Of a DNA stretch of 64,000 bases, positions 47,734 to 61,867 are shown piece after piece. Both the position numbers and the translations under genes were made by a program. The notes beneath the pieces are model-generated. The model had not been told where the DNA came from and searched no databases. It saw only the letters and a list, made by a program, of their open reading frames with translations. This DNA comes from Garcia nutans (taxonomy: Eukaryota > Streptophyta > Magnoliopsida > Malpighiales > Euphorbiaceae): positions 12,482,501 through 12,546,500 of the forward strand of contig CANTUV010000007.1 in assembly GCA_947685225.1 (NCBI GenBank), given 5' to 3'. Position 1 is the stretch's first letter. Each line of letters opens with the position of its first letter.

Positions 47734-50700
47734 TCACGAGGAGGATCTCTCAAGCCCCAGTTTGGATCTCAGCCAAAGACAAACCTCGTCCATCTCTTCT
47801 GGGATTGTGTAGTGACCCAGCCTGCATATTTTAACAATTTATTAAAAAATTTAATCGCTTAACTCACTGAGACTTGACAGAAGGATTTTTTTACTAGATT
47901 CCCCAGCTACATACCCATTGTATGAATTGAATACAACATCTTTGAATCCAGTTGACTTCAAGACCCTTGAGGATTTCTCACCAAATTTGTAAGGAACCAC
48001 ATCATCACCTGTGATCAGTTAAATACCCAAATCAAGTTGTGAATAGCTGCAATAAGACAAACTACAATGCTGGCAGGTGTTTTGTGATATAAAAGTAGAT
48101 GCATAAAATAATAGACATGGGTTAAAAAAAAACTCTATAGATGCCGTGCTTAGCTCCAATGGCTTAGGAGTTGACAATGTTTTATTTAGCGAACAAGAAT
48201 CACTAAAACGAATGCTGAACAAATTACATTGAAGAATAAGAAACAGATTAAATGGCACTGTAGGGGTGGCCATGAAACTAGCGATTTGGTGAACTCTTGA
48301 GGTTTTCAATCATGAATTGTCCCGCAATAATTCTTTTTAGGTAACACAATTGCCAAAAATATGAAACATGACTCCAGCAGAAGACGTTCATGCCCATTCC
48401 ATATTCCCATTGAACAAATTCAAGCATGCACATTATAAAATTAATCTCTAAGGGGCATTAGCCTTTTTCCAAAGGACAATTTCAAAATAGATCCATAACA
48501 TGGAAACATACAACCACGTTTCAATTGCATTCTTCCAGTAATTCTCAAGCCCAATAAATCACTTGTGCTCGCAAAATCAATTAATTAGAAAAGGTACCAT
48601 TTAAGTAGCAAAAAAAGGCTAGTAGAGATTCATATCACCATTTAAATATTGTCATTTTGCCTGGTGAACTGTTAGAGTTGCGATGCAAGAAGAGTAGAAG
48701 GGTCAAAGAAGAATCAGTTTAAATTGGAACTAGAACTGTAGCAAAGAAAAAATTATTTCACCCATCTAATATATTATATATCCTTACAGAGGAAGCACTG
48801 CTCTTCCAGCTGGAAAGACCTAACTTCAGCTTTAGTTCAGCTGGAATAGCAAAATATTTAGCCCAAAATCTGAGCAGCACACAAGTGAATCCCTACATTG
48901 TGTTGTATTAGCTCAGATTGGTACATAGACACATCCAATTTCATTCTCATTCTTGAAAGGTTTGCTTGAAATATTTAGAGGTAAATGAAACAACTCCAAC
49001 ACTTCTAAATAAACTCAAACAGATAATACAAGGCATGCATATGAGATAAACTTATGAATACCTTTGCCATGACAAAGCAAAATGGGCAGGGATACAGCAC
49101 GATTTGCAGCCTCATCCATCCCCTCAATTTTGCTACTTAAGGTCCTAGCAAACAAGAATTTCAAATTACGACATAGAAGTACATAGGTAGAGAGAGTTTA
49201 AAGGAGATGAAGTAGAAAAAGACAAACCTTGAACACGGGAGCCAGCCACTTAATCCAACAACTGCACTCAAATTGGCAGGGTATTGATTTCCATCTCCAT
49301 ACTTTCCTAAAGTAAAGCATATTGCGGAGTATAAGGAGGTAGCTGCACCCATACTGAAGCCTCCAATACCAAGTTTAACTGTAACATAGAAGATTACACT
49401 TTAAAGGATATTGAGACTACAACAAGCAGATAAGCATTCCAAGAGGGCAGTATGACTTTTTAGCACGCATTCCAAATTGATCCATTGTGTTCATGTATAA
49501 AGCATGATGTAGCCTCTCAGAGTATATTCAGAAGAATAGTTATTCCCATAAATGAAGTCAACATGCTAGACACTAAATGTTGATAATAAGAATGATCCAG
49601 ATAGAGTAATAAGAAGCAACTACGCATCAAATAATAAAAACTGCAAAAGGAAACCTACTGTCAGCGGGTTCTGTTGATAACAAATTTGCAACATGTGCTG
49701 CCGCAGCATCCAAACCTTCAATATCATCAGGACCATCTTCTGAAAGGTCCCCCACATCAAACCCTGATTTAAATCATACGGAAAATTTGGGTTATTTTAA
49801 TTAGTACAAAAAAATAGTATGACTAAGTTTTAACTAAAATAGATTTTCTTTTTATATAAACTATTAATAAAAAAAATAAAGCTAATAGCATGATCTCTTG
49901 ACAATCTACTACTTTTTTTTAAGCATTGAGAGAGGGAATTTGAACCTGGATCTATTGCCCAAATGACACATAAACTTACCCTCAAGCTATGCCACAGTGT
50001 GCCTCTTGACAATCTACTTAATTATTTTCTTTTTCATACAAAATGCCATTACTGTACAACCTAAATATTGCCACATGCAGATATAATTAACAAACATTTT
50101 GAAGGGTTTAAATATCTTAGATTACTTGAACTTACAAGCAGTGGATGGGAAGCCACCAAATATAGTTATAGGTTGAGTTGGAGCAGTTGGGCATATCCAT
50201 TTGATCTGCATTGCACAATTAGAATCATCATTTAGTTATTTGAAAAAAAAAAATTCAGCTTCCAATCATTGGAATGTGGACAAAGAAAGGCTCACTTATG
50301 TAAATCCTACTTGTGTCTTATTCAAGTGTACTTACATTTGGAAGAGGAAGGGTCTCCAAGAGCTGGGACCAGCTGCCAAAAAAGATTAAAATAAATCACA
50401 TCTTAGCCCATTATCCACAATGTACCCTCCGTACAGTGAACATAAACTCAGAGGGGAATACAGTATCTGAATGATTAGCAGAATATGCCACTAACATATC
50501 AGTTATGATGAAAGCAGTAGGAAAGTGCCATTACCTTGATCCATTATCACCTAGACCATGTAGCCATACAACGGTAGCTTGGTGTTTGCCTTTGGGCCTA
50601 ACCACATAGGTCCTTCCAAACTCAAGTGCCCTTCTAGCAGTTTTAGCGCCTGAAATTATGTTAAAAATATAAATTGATGAGAAAGGAGTACATGTGTGCG

Positions 50701-51119
50701 TATGTGTCTAACCATGTGTGCGTATGTTAAAAATATAGAATGAAATACGTGAAGGATCATTGTTAAAACTATTATGCTTTCCAACCATGGTAGAAGTGAC
50801 TAGATTAACCAACCAAAATCAGTTTTAGCCATCAATCATTATCTATTGAATATTGAGAAGAAGGAAAAGTCTCAGTAATGATCCTCAAAGGTAACAAACA
50901 GAGAAAACTGTAAATGGTCGAAAAAAACCAAATTGGAACAATGGCTAAGGTTTGATCGCATGGAAAGGTTGAGCAAATTTACAAGGATGAAGCATTCCGA
51001 AATAACGTATATGAAAAACCAAATATTTTCTTTTACTAAGCCCACTTGTCATAAAATGGCAAAACAAAGAAAGAGGAAATACACTAACCACAACCCATGG
51101 AGGGACAAGTGAAACTCAT
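47734..51119 (-). CDS. Acyl-protein thioesterase-like (LYPLA/carboxylesterase family) hydrolase, nine exons
   Basis: The family are cytosolic alpha/beta hydrolases that cleave thioester- or ester-linked acyl chains from proteins or lipids. Exons in transcript order are 51119-51089, 50649-50535, 50372-50336, 50205-50136, 49763-49659, 49378-49228, 49144-49062, 48008-47915 and 47821-47734. Every junction is GT-AG and in phase, summing to 774 nt, or 257 residues. The start MSFTCPSMG is preceded by an acceptor-like TTAACAG, so a leader exon probably lies near 51.5-51.6 kb. Landmarks are TYVVRPKGKHQATVVWLHG (24-42) with the oxyanion-region HGLGDNG, GGFPSTAWFD (78-87), and GFSMG with nucleophile Ser128. 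The others are GLSGWLPC (161-168), GDDVVPYKFG with Asp199, and GLGHYTIPEEMDEV with His232. The triad is complete and no damage is seen. It closely resembles plant homologues of the Arabidopsis At5g20060 type. Confidence 0.93.
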
Positions 51120-51725
51120 ACTGGCTCCTCAGAAACTGTTAATTGCATCAATTGAAACAAAACAAACCTGCAAAGAAGAAAGAACAAATTATGCAATTGC
51201 ACAACCATCAGATAATAAAAATTAAAAAGTTGGAACATTCAAACACAGAAAAAATGAAATCTAATTTAGGTTCATTGCCATTTCGACACCATTTGAAATA
51301 AATTAAAATCAAAATTTGAAATAAATTCTAAAACAAGCAACATAACATTCGATGAGCATTCATATATTTAACAAGCAAATGTCTAGCATCAAAAAATTGC
51401 CCTAATTAATCACAGAGAAAAATGCTTCCAAATTCGAAAACAACACAGGATGAACATTACACCTGAAGCCAGGAAATGAAAATCTATATAAAAGCAGGAG
51501 AGATTGTTTTGGAAAATTAATTTAGGGTTTAGGCATTTACCAGAAGAAGAGAGTTCGACTCTGATACCAAACGGCATAACACTCAAAATTTCTCTCATTA
51601 TATCTTTTTTCGTTTTGATTTCTACGCCTTCTACGCACCGTTTTACTGTACATTGTCATTGTCATTTTCAATGTCATGTCGTCGTCGACTAGGTGGACAA
51701 AATTATTTTCAATTCGATACATGCG
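51120..51725 (-). promoter_or_regulatory. Upstream leader region of the thioesterase-like gene
   Basis: A leader exon is likely between about 51.5 and 51.62 kb. Minus-strand sequence there is pyrimidine- and purine-patterned and runs into a GTAAATGCCTAAACC donor-like site near 51541. The transcription start cannot be fixed from sequence alone. Confidence 0.4.
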
Positions 51726-54700
51726 GTGTTGAATTGATCATGGTTTATATCCATAAAATGTTTAAGGACTAAAGAGTGCTATTTAAGTTATTTTTTGTAT
51801 TAAAATTTAAAAACTTAAAAATATCGAAATTATTTTAAATTAATTTAATAATTTATATATTATATCAAAATAGCTAACACTAATATATTATTATGCTGTT
51901 TATTTTAATTTTTAAAATTTTAAAATTAAATTATTATTTTTTAAAAATATATATTTATTTAATATTTATTTAGAGAAATTAAATAGAATTAAGATATTTT
52001 ATTTTATATTAATAATAATTATATTTATTTGAAGATTTTAAATAGGATTATGATACTTTATTTAATATTATAATAATTAGATTATTATGCGTATTTAATA
52101 TTTTTTATTTTTTAAAATAAAAAATAAATGTATTTTTTTCTAAAAAATATTCTTTTTATAATTTTAAAAAAATTTTAAAATATAATTCGTATGCAATTTA
52201 AATTTGTTTAACATAGATTTGAAACACACAAAAAATTCAAGTTTTTCAAAGATTCACTCTATTCATTTCACATTTGTCATTTTGTTATGAAAGAAATTTA
52301 TAAACTGTTATTTTTATTAAAGAGCATAAAATGTGTAGTTTTTTTATTTTTATTTTAAATAATTTTGGACTGTATATGTCTTTCTATAATAATAAAAAAA
52401 ATTAAGATATGATTTTTTTTTTGAAAGCATGAAGATATGATTTGATGTTAGATATTTTTATATGTATATAGACTAAAGATAAGAATTAATTGTAAGTGGT
52501 TGTGGAGGCTAAGTTCTCAAAAAAATAATTTATTTTTTAATTTAAAAAATAAAATAATTTTAAATTTTATTTATTATTAGATATTTATTTAAAAATTTTA
52601 AATATATTTAAGATATTTTATTTGATATTGATAATAATTAATTATTATTTAATAATATAAATTAAACTTTTAAATATTGTATTCTTTATAAAAAAATACT
52701 CGCCCTTTAATAAGTTTTATTTTCAATTTGAATTATAAAGTTGTTATTAGCTTGCTCTAATTTCTTTATTTTTACTAATCATAAGTAAAAATAACTATGA
52801 AAGAATAAAACTTTTTAATATTTCATTCACATTAGCATGACATTTGGCAATCTATATTTTTTATGAATATGAAATAAGTAAGAGTTTATTGAATATTTGA
52901 TAAGTTTTTATTATTTGTATTTATGAATTTTTATTCTATTTTCAGTTTAGTTTTTATAAATTATTATAATTATTTTCTCAACAAAGTTTGATAGATAATT
53001 GTGTATTTGCAATTTTGAACTATCAATTTTGTTTTTGATGAGAATTATTATTTTATGATGGTGTCTTGTTTATGTTTAAATATACAATAATAACAAAGCA
53101 TTAATACTAAACTAATTGAAATTAGCTATATAATTTTTTTTTTCACTCTATTCGATTTAGGGCTATATCTTCGGATAAATTTAAAATAACAAAATCATTT
53201 TATACCATTTTTATCCAAATTAATTTAAATCTACCTTTGTCTTTCCAAGTTTAAATATACACTAATGCAAATTAAACATAAACATAAACATACATCATAA
53301 ATACATTATGGTGTATATTTATATTTATTGTGTCTATTTCATGTTTTCTCAAAGAAAAAATAAAACACTTTTATAAGCTAGTTTATTTTAACTTTCTTAT
53401 AAAAATATTATAATATTTATTTTTTTGTAATATGTATAATTAAAAACTATTAAAGAAAATATTTATTAATAAATTTAAATTAATTATTAAATAAGAAAAA
53501 ATATTTATGATCATCAAATTTTTATAAATATTTATTTAAAATTATTATAGAATTATGAAAATTAATATATGTGTGTGTATATATATATATATTAAGTAAA
53601 AACACACAAAACAACGGGTAGGGTAATTTTCTAGTATTAAAACTATTTTTAATACAAAAAGGTTTCGTGTTCACCTATCAGTCAAAGTTAAATTTATTGA
53701 ATGGTTGATTCATTATAGACTGTTGGATTTTACTTGCGAAACTGATTTTCTTTTTCCATTGGGACATGGGGCAGGCCCCGTCTTTCTCAGTTCTTACTCC
53801 AAAATGTCTATATGATTAAGGAAAGTTTTCTTATTTATAAATTAATTTTAGCGTTTAGACTAATAACAAAAAAATCATTTTAAGTGGATAATTTTAATAA
53901 TTTATATTTAGAATTTATTGATTTAATAATTATTTATCGAAACTCAAACAAATGAAAGTTGATAAAGTAAATCGCCAAATGAATTATCACAAAATTTTTC
54001 ATATTTCGAATAATCAAATGAAAATTCTTATAAAATTTAGTCCTATCATTATAGATTACATTTATCAGAAAAATCAGTTTTAAAATTTGCCTGTTTTATG
54101 TGAATAAAAAAAAATTGATAAGTCAGCTTACAGTAAAATTTCAATCACAAATATTTAGTGATTATAATAATGAGAGATAAAAACTTTAATTTAGGTGTAT
54201 TGAAGAGTCTATTAAAGAGTCAATTTATTTTTTCCATTTATCCATAAATAAACTTTAGTTTAGGTGCATTGGAGTTTCCATTTAGCTTTTATATTACAAA
54301 ATTTTAGCTTAAAAAATAATTTATACTCATGTTAAACTTAGAGTTTATTTACAATTCTATAAACTTTGTTGGAATTTGAATTTTAAATGAAATTTAAAAT
54401 ACAATATTATAAATAAATTTTTATTTATATCGTGTATAAAATTTAAATTTATAATTAAAATTTAAAAAATCCATTGACATCAAATGATTTAATTATTTTA
54501 AATTTAAATTTACATTCATTAAATTTATTATACTTAAAATTTATTGAAATTATTATTAGTAATATCTTGAATTTGTCTTATACACACAATGCTTTTGCCT
54601 TTTGGTTTTAGCTATAATCAAGATATTACTTATATCTTGTATTCTTATAATAATACTTTTGATAGAACTTAGGCACACTAAATATAATAAACATAAAGTT

Positions 54701-56106
54701 AAACGGCTATACATAATGAAAGGTTTTACGAGACCTTTTCCATAGCTAGATTAAAACTTAAGTTTCACCAATAATACTTTTAACTAATTTTTTCATATTA
54801 TTATTTTATATATAAAATAATATAAATAAATAAATAAATTATTTTATAATATTAAAATAATTAATTAATATTTTTAGAAAAAAAATATTAACGGTAGAAT
54901 TAAAGAGTTTAATTTTTAAAAATTAAAAAATATATAAATTAAATATTAAAAATATAAATATTAACTAATATAATATATAAAAAATAAAAATTTTATAATT
55001 ATTTACTCAAAATAAAAATTATGACACAGAAAGAATTGAAAATTGGATGTGCTAGGTTACGGGATCAAGACAATGGAAGCAAAAGGAGTACATTTCAAAC
55101 TAGACCATTCAACCTACTGGTGGCAATTACACAATTATTGACTTGAATGCTTAAATCCGAGGGGGATTTTGAGAATGCCAGCGTGATTGGTCAGTGGACT
55201 ATTATAGTTCATTAATTGCTTGTGCATAATTGGAGCCCTAATTTCCAGATTGTCGAACTGTCATAACTCAAATTTGAAGAAACTTTTACCAATATTAGGG
55301 CCATATTATGACAATTATAACTATTACAGCATTTATTAGGATTATCAGTTCACTGGTTAAGCATGATCTTTGTAAACATCACATCACTGCCACGCAAAAC
55401 AACTATTAAAAAAATATTTTAATATCACTATAACACCATATTTTACTTGACAAAACATCACATCAACTTACAGAAAACTTAATTGAACTAAAAACAGCAG
55501 AAAGAAATAACATTGTGGATCGAGTTCGAGTGTAAAGTACAAAATTTTAATCTACACATGAGAAAATATTTAATAATGCCAAAACTTGATATTAATATTT
55601 TCCATCTCACTAACATATATGGATGAGAAAGCGTTCGTTGAGTTTCATGCTTAAACCAAGGCATGACCAAATCCAACGATCGTTCTTGATAAAAAACGGC
55701 TGTTATCATGTTGAACAATTCAGATAGAAATAAGAACCACAGTCGTCCCAATGCAAAATGACCGTCTTATCACAAAAGCAACTTCAAAATTTTAAACAGA
55801 AGAATTGCGAAAACCATTCAAGAAAGCGACCAACCATTATACCTTAAAAAAAACTGAAGATATACGATGAAATATTTTAGATAAAAGCATCAGTTACGAT
55901 TGTTCACCTACTTGAACAATTGTCATATCATTGAAGTTTTTGAAATTTAAATTCTAAAGAAAAAAAAATTTAAATTCTGGAGAAAAAAAAATCAACTTCA
56001 CACACAAGAAATATGGTTTCAAGATAAAGAAGCTAAAAGAATGCCCATTCTAAAAGTCAGGACACATGCATGTTCAACCAAGATGCAAAAAATGAGACTC
56101 ATAAAG
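51726..56106. other. AT-rich intergenic region
   Basis: No gene or bounded element was recognised over about 4.4 kb. It consists of simple AT-rich DNA with many TTTAAAATTT and TATTTATTTAA stretches. The open frame at 55488-55751 (-) shows no family motif. A short TGTGTG/TATATA run lies at 53570-53593. Confidence 0.5.
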
Positions 56107-56490
56107 TGTTGAAATATGATTAATACAGAAGATGATAATCTCACAAAATAAAGTTACAAAAGATTATTTGGAAAACGAGAGAAGATTTGTCTTTGAAGAA
56201 GATAAGAAGTTTTCATTCTACTCTATTTGATTCTTACATTGAATTCATTTTATATAGTTATATGGAATTTACAAAACAATAAACAATCTAAAATATGTAA
56301 ACTTTGAAAATAGTGCATAAGTTAATATCCTCTAATCTTTTAATAAGTTAATTAAAATTATTAATCTATTAAAGGAAAATTATATTAACCTTAGATAAAA
56401 ACTAAAAAGATTATCCTTGATCATAGATAATAAACATTTTATTAATAATAACTTGGTCAATTAAGACCATTGCTGATATTGATTTTAACA
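56107..56490 (-). repeat. Probable 3' LTR of the old copia element
   Basis: On the minus strand it starts TGTTAAAATC directly after the purine tract and can be read to TTTCAACA at 56107, giving TG...CA ends and 384 bp. No partner LTR was found in the window to confirm the outer edge. Confidence 0.6.
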
Positions 56491-56898
56491 CTCCCCCTCA
56501 ACACTAACTTCTATTTCTTTAACCATCCTGAGCTGCTAATGAAAATGTTTAAACTTATTGATGTTCATGCTTTTTGTGAATAAATATGCAACTTGGTTTT
56601 TTGTCTTAACTTGCTTCAGCTCAATCTCTTCTTTCAAAACATTTTTCCGACTAAAATGATAATGTAACTCCACATGTTTAGTTATTGAATGAAAAATCGG
56701 ATTCTCTACTAAACATATTGCTGACTAGTTATCATAATATAGAGGAAATGCATAATTCATTGGTTGATGCAAATTCTTTAATAATTGTATAAGCCAAGTG
56801 CTTTCTTGAGCAATTATTGTTGCGGCTCGATACTCTGTTTCTATTATTAACAAAGACAGTTGATTGTATTTTGCTAAACCAAGAAATTACTTCAGATC

Positions 56899-57284
56899 TG
56901 TTGGGAATGTGAATCCCACATCGGTAAGGAATGAGCAGCTCTAGTCACTTATAAGACTGGACAATCCTCTTCTTGTCAACTCGGGTCTTCAGGATGAGTT
57001 AGGCCCAACTCTAATATGGTATCAGAGCAATTAATGCCCAAACGGGTTAGATCCTAAGCCAAACCCCCACATGACCGAAGCTGATGAAGAGATGCCAGCC
57101 GGTCCGCCCAAACGGGCTTGTGTTAGCAAGTGTCAACCGAAATGTCTGGTTGCACTTGAGGGGGGATGTTGGGAATGTGAATCCCACATCGGTAAGGAAT
57201 GAGCAGCTCCAGTCACTTATAAGACTGAGTAATTATCTTCTTGTCAACTCGAATTTTCAGGATGAGTTATGCCCAACTCTAATA
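56899..57284 (+). mobile_element. TRIM (terminal-repeat retrotransposon in miniature), 386 bp
   Basis: Two 118-bp LTRs (56899-57016 and 57167-57284) start TGTTGGGAATG and end CTCTAATA. A perfect 5-bp target duplication, AGATC, lies at 56894-56898 and 57285-57289. The primer-binding site TGGTATCAGAGC follows the left LTR (57017-57028) and TTGAGGGGGGA precedes the right LTR. Only 150 bp lie between the LTRs and there is no coding capacity. The LTRs differ at about 10 of 118 positions, so it is fairly old. It sits inside the RNase H remnant of the older copia element. Confidence 0.93.
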
Positions 57285-57351
57285 AGATCCAAGCATAAAA
57301 ATATACTCAGTAGTTGAACATAGGGTATCTATGTTACTTGCACAGTTAGCA

Positions 57352-57753
57352 TCATAATCCACTAGTTACAATCTTCACATTTCTTATATGAGATACCATG
57401 GCCAAGCACGCTTTTGATATATCTTGAAATTTTCCAACCCACTTCAAAGTGAGGCTTCTTTGGATTTTGCAGTACCGATTTAGCACACCAGTTGAATAAA
57501 AAATGTCAGATATGGTTAAAGTTAAGTAGATCAAATTACCTATTTCTACACCTCTCCCTTCATGAGCACTCATCTTGGTATTTGTCTTCATTGGAGTCGT
57601 AATTGGCTTATACATAAGCATTTCAAATTTCTCTAATAAATTTCTAGAATATTTTTGCTGATGAAGAAATGTTCCCTCTTGGGTAAGATTAATATCTAAA
57701 CCAAAAAAGCAGTTAAGTTGCCAAGTTCCTTCATTTGAAAAATGAATGGACAA
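57352..57753 (-). pseudogene. Copia reverse transcriptase C-terminal fragment
   Basis: This 133-codon open piece of the old copia element contains FFGLDINLTQEGTFLHQQKY and the downstream NLLEKFEMLMYKPITTPMK. Both lie just after the catalytic box in copia reverse transcriptases. The upstream YVDE near 57800 replaces the active YVDD. It is an isolated open stretch, not a gene. Confidence 0.8.
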
Positions 57754-58494
57754 ATTTTTCTTTGTTATGAGAATTTTATCTTCATAATCTCCTGTTATGG
57801 TTATCTCATCTACATATCCTAGCTAGAACAATAGCTAGCTTTGCTTCATTAGCTTTAACAAATAAGTTAGAATCCATAGGTGTTAGTGAATAACTATTAT
57901 GAGTTAGAAATTCAACAATTTTATCATACCAAGCTTTTGATGCCCGCTTTCATCCATAAAACGTCTTTCGTAGCTTACATACATATTCAGGGTAATCTTA
58001 ACTTTGAAAGTCTATTGGTTAATTTATGTGATCTTTCAATATGATTCCTCATGCAAGAAAGCATTCTTTATACCCATTTACCATAAGTTCCAATCTTTGC
58101 TAGTTGCAATTGCAAGTAAAACTCTAACAATTGTAAGCTTTGCAACTAGACTAAACATTTCATCATAGTATAGTCCATATTATTGAGAGAAACCTCATGC
58201 TACCAAATAAGCCTTATACCTCTCAATCGATCCATCTATGTAATGTTTTATTTTATAAACCTATTTGCAAGAAATAAGCTTAACATCACTAAGTTTTGGT
58301 ATAAGCTCCCAAGTCTGATTTTGTTCTAATGCAATAATATCTTCTTTAATAGCTTTTGTACTACTTTCTCAAATATCACTAGTTCTCATACATTTAATTT
58401 TTATACTATGGCTGTATTGGCATACTTGAGATTTGGCTTCCTAATTCTTATTGACCTTCTGAGTGGAGTTAGAGCTGCTACTTTTGTTACGACC

Positions 58495-60537
58495 CAAACC
58501 CGAAGGCACGTGATTTGCACTAGAAAACGGAAAAGCATGTGACTCCCAAAACTTGTATCAGCCTAACAACTCATTTCTTGAGGAAAATGGATTGTAACGA
58601 TAGTCATAATCTCACACACTTGGCCCACGAGTCTACTAAGAATGCACGATTAATATTACACCACATTATCATCATCATATGTTAGTTAATAAATACATAA
58701 AATCAAACAGAAAGATAAATGAGGAAAGAAATACCATGCGAAGTTTTGAAATACAAATAAGATAAAATAGTTATATAATAAAATAAATAATTGAATAATT
58801 TCTGCCGAGAGATAAAAAGACAGAATGACTCAAATAAGTAGTATTTCTAGGCTCAACTTGCAGCCTAAGGAAAAATGGTGAATATGAATGAGCATTTAAC
58901 TCAATGAGCTACATAGTACTTAACATAATACCACAATTCCATGTATAAAATACTCATGCAAATGTCAACCCAACAAATCAATCATATAATCATATATATA
59001 AGGATATGAGTTAGTCAATAGGATCATACTAAATCCAAACTGGCGAGCCGATCTCCCTATTTGGCTCTCTTAACCTATAAGTTTCTCTTAGAATCCAATA
59101 CATAAGGTCCACTATCACGGCCTTAACCAAGCAACGCCATCCGACTGACAAGCAGAACCAAACATGAGAATGTCATCGCCATTACACTAATCATAATCTT
59201 ATCATTAAGTAATATCATTATTTCATAACCCATATCCCAGATCATGTGTGCTCTCACATCTTCCTAACCTCATTTGATAAACAAAAATAATATGCAATAA
59301 CAGATTCCATTCATGCACCAACATATATTATGTTTCCATAATCTAATATTGATACTAATAATTGCACATATACCATACAAACAATAAATGCATATATGCA
59401 AATGTAGCTATTAATATAAATTAAGAGAGTAGGGTATTATATTAATCTATATAATTAACTGTAAACGAAACTCAATAACTCTTCTCGAAGGATTTAACTA
59501 AAGATGGAAAAACACATGAAAATTATTTTTAAACAATAAATAGAAACTATTAAAATATGAATCGATAGACAACTCTAAAGATTTTATTGACATTTCAGCA
59601 GTCTCTCCTATAACTAGAATATTTTTCTCTGAAACAAAACAAGAAAATAACACTTCTAAATAGCCCATAACAACCGATCATTAATTAATTGCCCCATGGC
59701 CTCCATCATAATTTTCAACAAACTAATAATAATTTCACAAAATTAAGTATTATTAAATATTCGATTAATAATATCCCTTTTAAATTAATTTTACTTTATG
59801 CTAATCACTTAATGACAATATTAATAATAAAGTTAAAAATACTATTTTATTATTCAATTACATTAATATGACAAAATCAGTTTTCATTATAAAATAATTA
59901 TTTTAGTTTCAAATCGTATATATTTTTATTTATTTATTTATTTATTAAGTAATTACTTGAAATTTATAATAATAGTAGGAAAAACAGCAAAACAACAACA
60001 ATAATATTATAATAATAACAATAATGAATTTATTAAAATAACATTAATATCATTTATTTGGTTTCTAAAATAATTACTTAATATTTTAAATATATCCTAA
60101 TTTAATTGTACATAATCTTAAGAAGAAAATTCTTCTAAATACCCCTTAATTAAAAACTATATACTATATAATTTATTTACTTTAATATTCTTATTTTTTT
60201 ATATTTTAAAATAATAATAATAATAACAATAATATTAGTTACTTTAATATTAATATTATTTAATTAATTCTCATTTTAAAATAATTTTTTAATTATCTTT
60301 ATTTCAAATATAATAGTTTAGGTCAAGTTTAACATTAAATAACAACAACAACAGCAACAACTTGATTATTCTAATTATAAAAATTCTAATTTTAATTAAA
60401 TATTTAGTTTTATAAACTTTAAATATAATACATTAACCATTTAATTTAAATTATTTAATAATCAATTAACTTTTTTTAATATTTAATAATTAACCCAATT
60501 AGTTGGTAAATAATGATCCCAATTAATTAATCAATTT

Positions 60538-60596
<59 letters not shown>

Positions 60597-61684
60597 TTAA
60601 ACATAATTAATTAATTCTATGCATTGATAAATAATAATTATAATTCAATCATAAATTTTATATATATATATATATCATAATTTAAATCATAAATTATATA
60701 TATTATAATCTAAATATATTTATTAATTTTATGTATGACCATTTGAATAATAAAATAGTTTTAATTAATAAATCCTAATTAAATAAATAAATTTTCAATT
60801 TATTTAACTAGCATTAACTATTTATTTTCTATATTTATATTTATTATCTATATTTATATTTATGTTTATATTTATATTTATATTTATTATTTTTTTATTC
60901 TCGCCAGAAAAGGGTCATTGTCATCGGATTAGTCACCGAATTCTGGCAAAAATAAAAAAATGATCTAAATTTATAAATGATATATCAAAATGAAACTCGT
61001 AGAGAGATGATGTCAAAAATATCAGTTTTGCTGGAAAAAAAAAGGGTCAAAAAATGATTGAAATCTCCTCACAAAACTATCGCCAATGGTACTCCTATGA
61101 ACAACTTCAAAAGGCGCATGACTTGTCGTCTGGCTGTCGATGATAGTGATAGAGATGGCGATCGACTCGTCGTCGAACAAAAATTTCTCTTAGCCGGCGC
61201 TTGTCAATCGGTGTTGATTGGACAGTAGTAAATCGGACAAAAAATTATTAGACCCACTTTTTTTTTCTCTCTCTCCCCTCTCTTTTCTCTGTCTTTCTCT
61301 CTCTTCAATAATGGTTTCTCTTTCTTTCATCTATGTTCAGATTTGACTTAATTAGTTTTTATAAACATTAATAATAATGTATACTTTATATATTATTTAA
61401 AATAATAAATGAATAGGCATAAGTTTTTTAGTCTAATGGTGAAACTCTTATTATTTCTCCCTTTTGGTCACAGGTTGTACATAAAATATTTTTTTCTTTT
61501 CTTTTTTTTTTAAATTCTCTTCTTTCCTACTTCTTATTATTATTTCAACTATTTATATTTTATTATTTTTTTCTTTTAAATACTAATAAATAAATACTAT
61601 TAATAATAATATAAATATTTTATTATTCTTATTTTTCATTACATGATATATATTTTAAAATATTTCAATAATTAGGTTATTACA
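58495..61684. mobile_element. Solo LTR, 3190 bp
   Basis: It starts TGTTACGACCC and ends GGTTATTACA. A perfect 5-bp target duplication, ACTTT, lies at 58490-58494 and 61685-61689. The sequence left and right of it joins into one copia pol remnant, which proves insertion. No coding region is inside. The interior holds simple AT-rich tracts, an AC/AT microsatellite (60541-60596) and a GC-richer block at about 60900-61260. Over 3 kb is long for an LTR but known in some plant Ty3-type families. Orientation is uncertain, although TGTTACGACCC at the left favours plus. Confidence 0.88.
60541..60596. repeat. (AC)20(AT)8 compound microsatellite
   Basis: AC repeats at 60541-60580 run directly into AT repeats at 60581-60596, inside the long solo LTR. 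Confidence 0.95.
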
Positions 61685-61867
61685 ACTTTAGTAAGCTCAT
61701 CTTTTCACTTGGTTTTTTGTAGACATCAGTTTTTCAAGGATTTTGAGTTGTGCCTTCTTTGACATTATTATAATTATTGACATCTTCAACTTCACCTAGA
61801 CCTAACTGGATTTAAATAGATTGTAGTTTATCTTTAAAAATATTTGAATATGATAATATCTTCTTTT

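Noticed and set aside
51504..51722. Two opposite open frames upstream of the thioesterase gene
   Set aside because: They overlap the likely leader region, lack motifs and are best explained as chance frames in a promoter.
56899..57284. Cassandra-type TRIM carrying 5S rRNA promoter sequence
   Set aside because: The LTRs share the CCCACATCGG text common in such elements but lack the 5S internal promoter motifs, so a Cassandra assignment is not supported.
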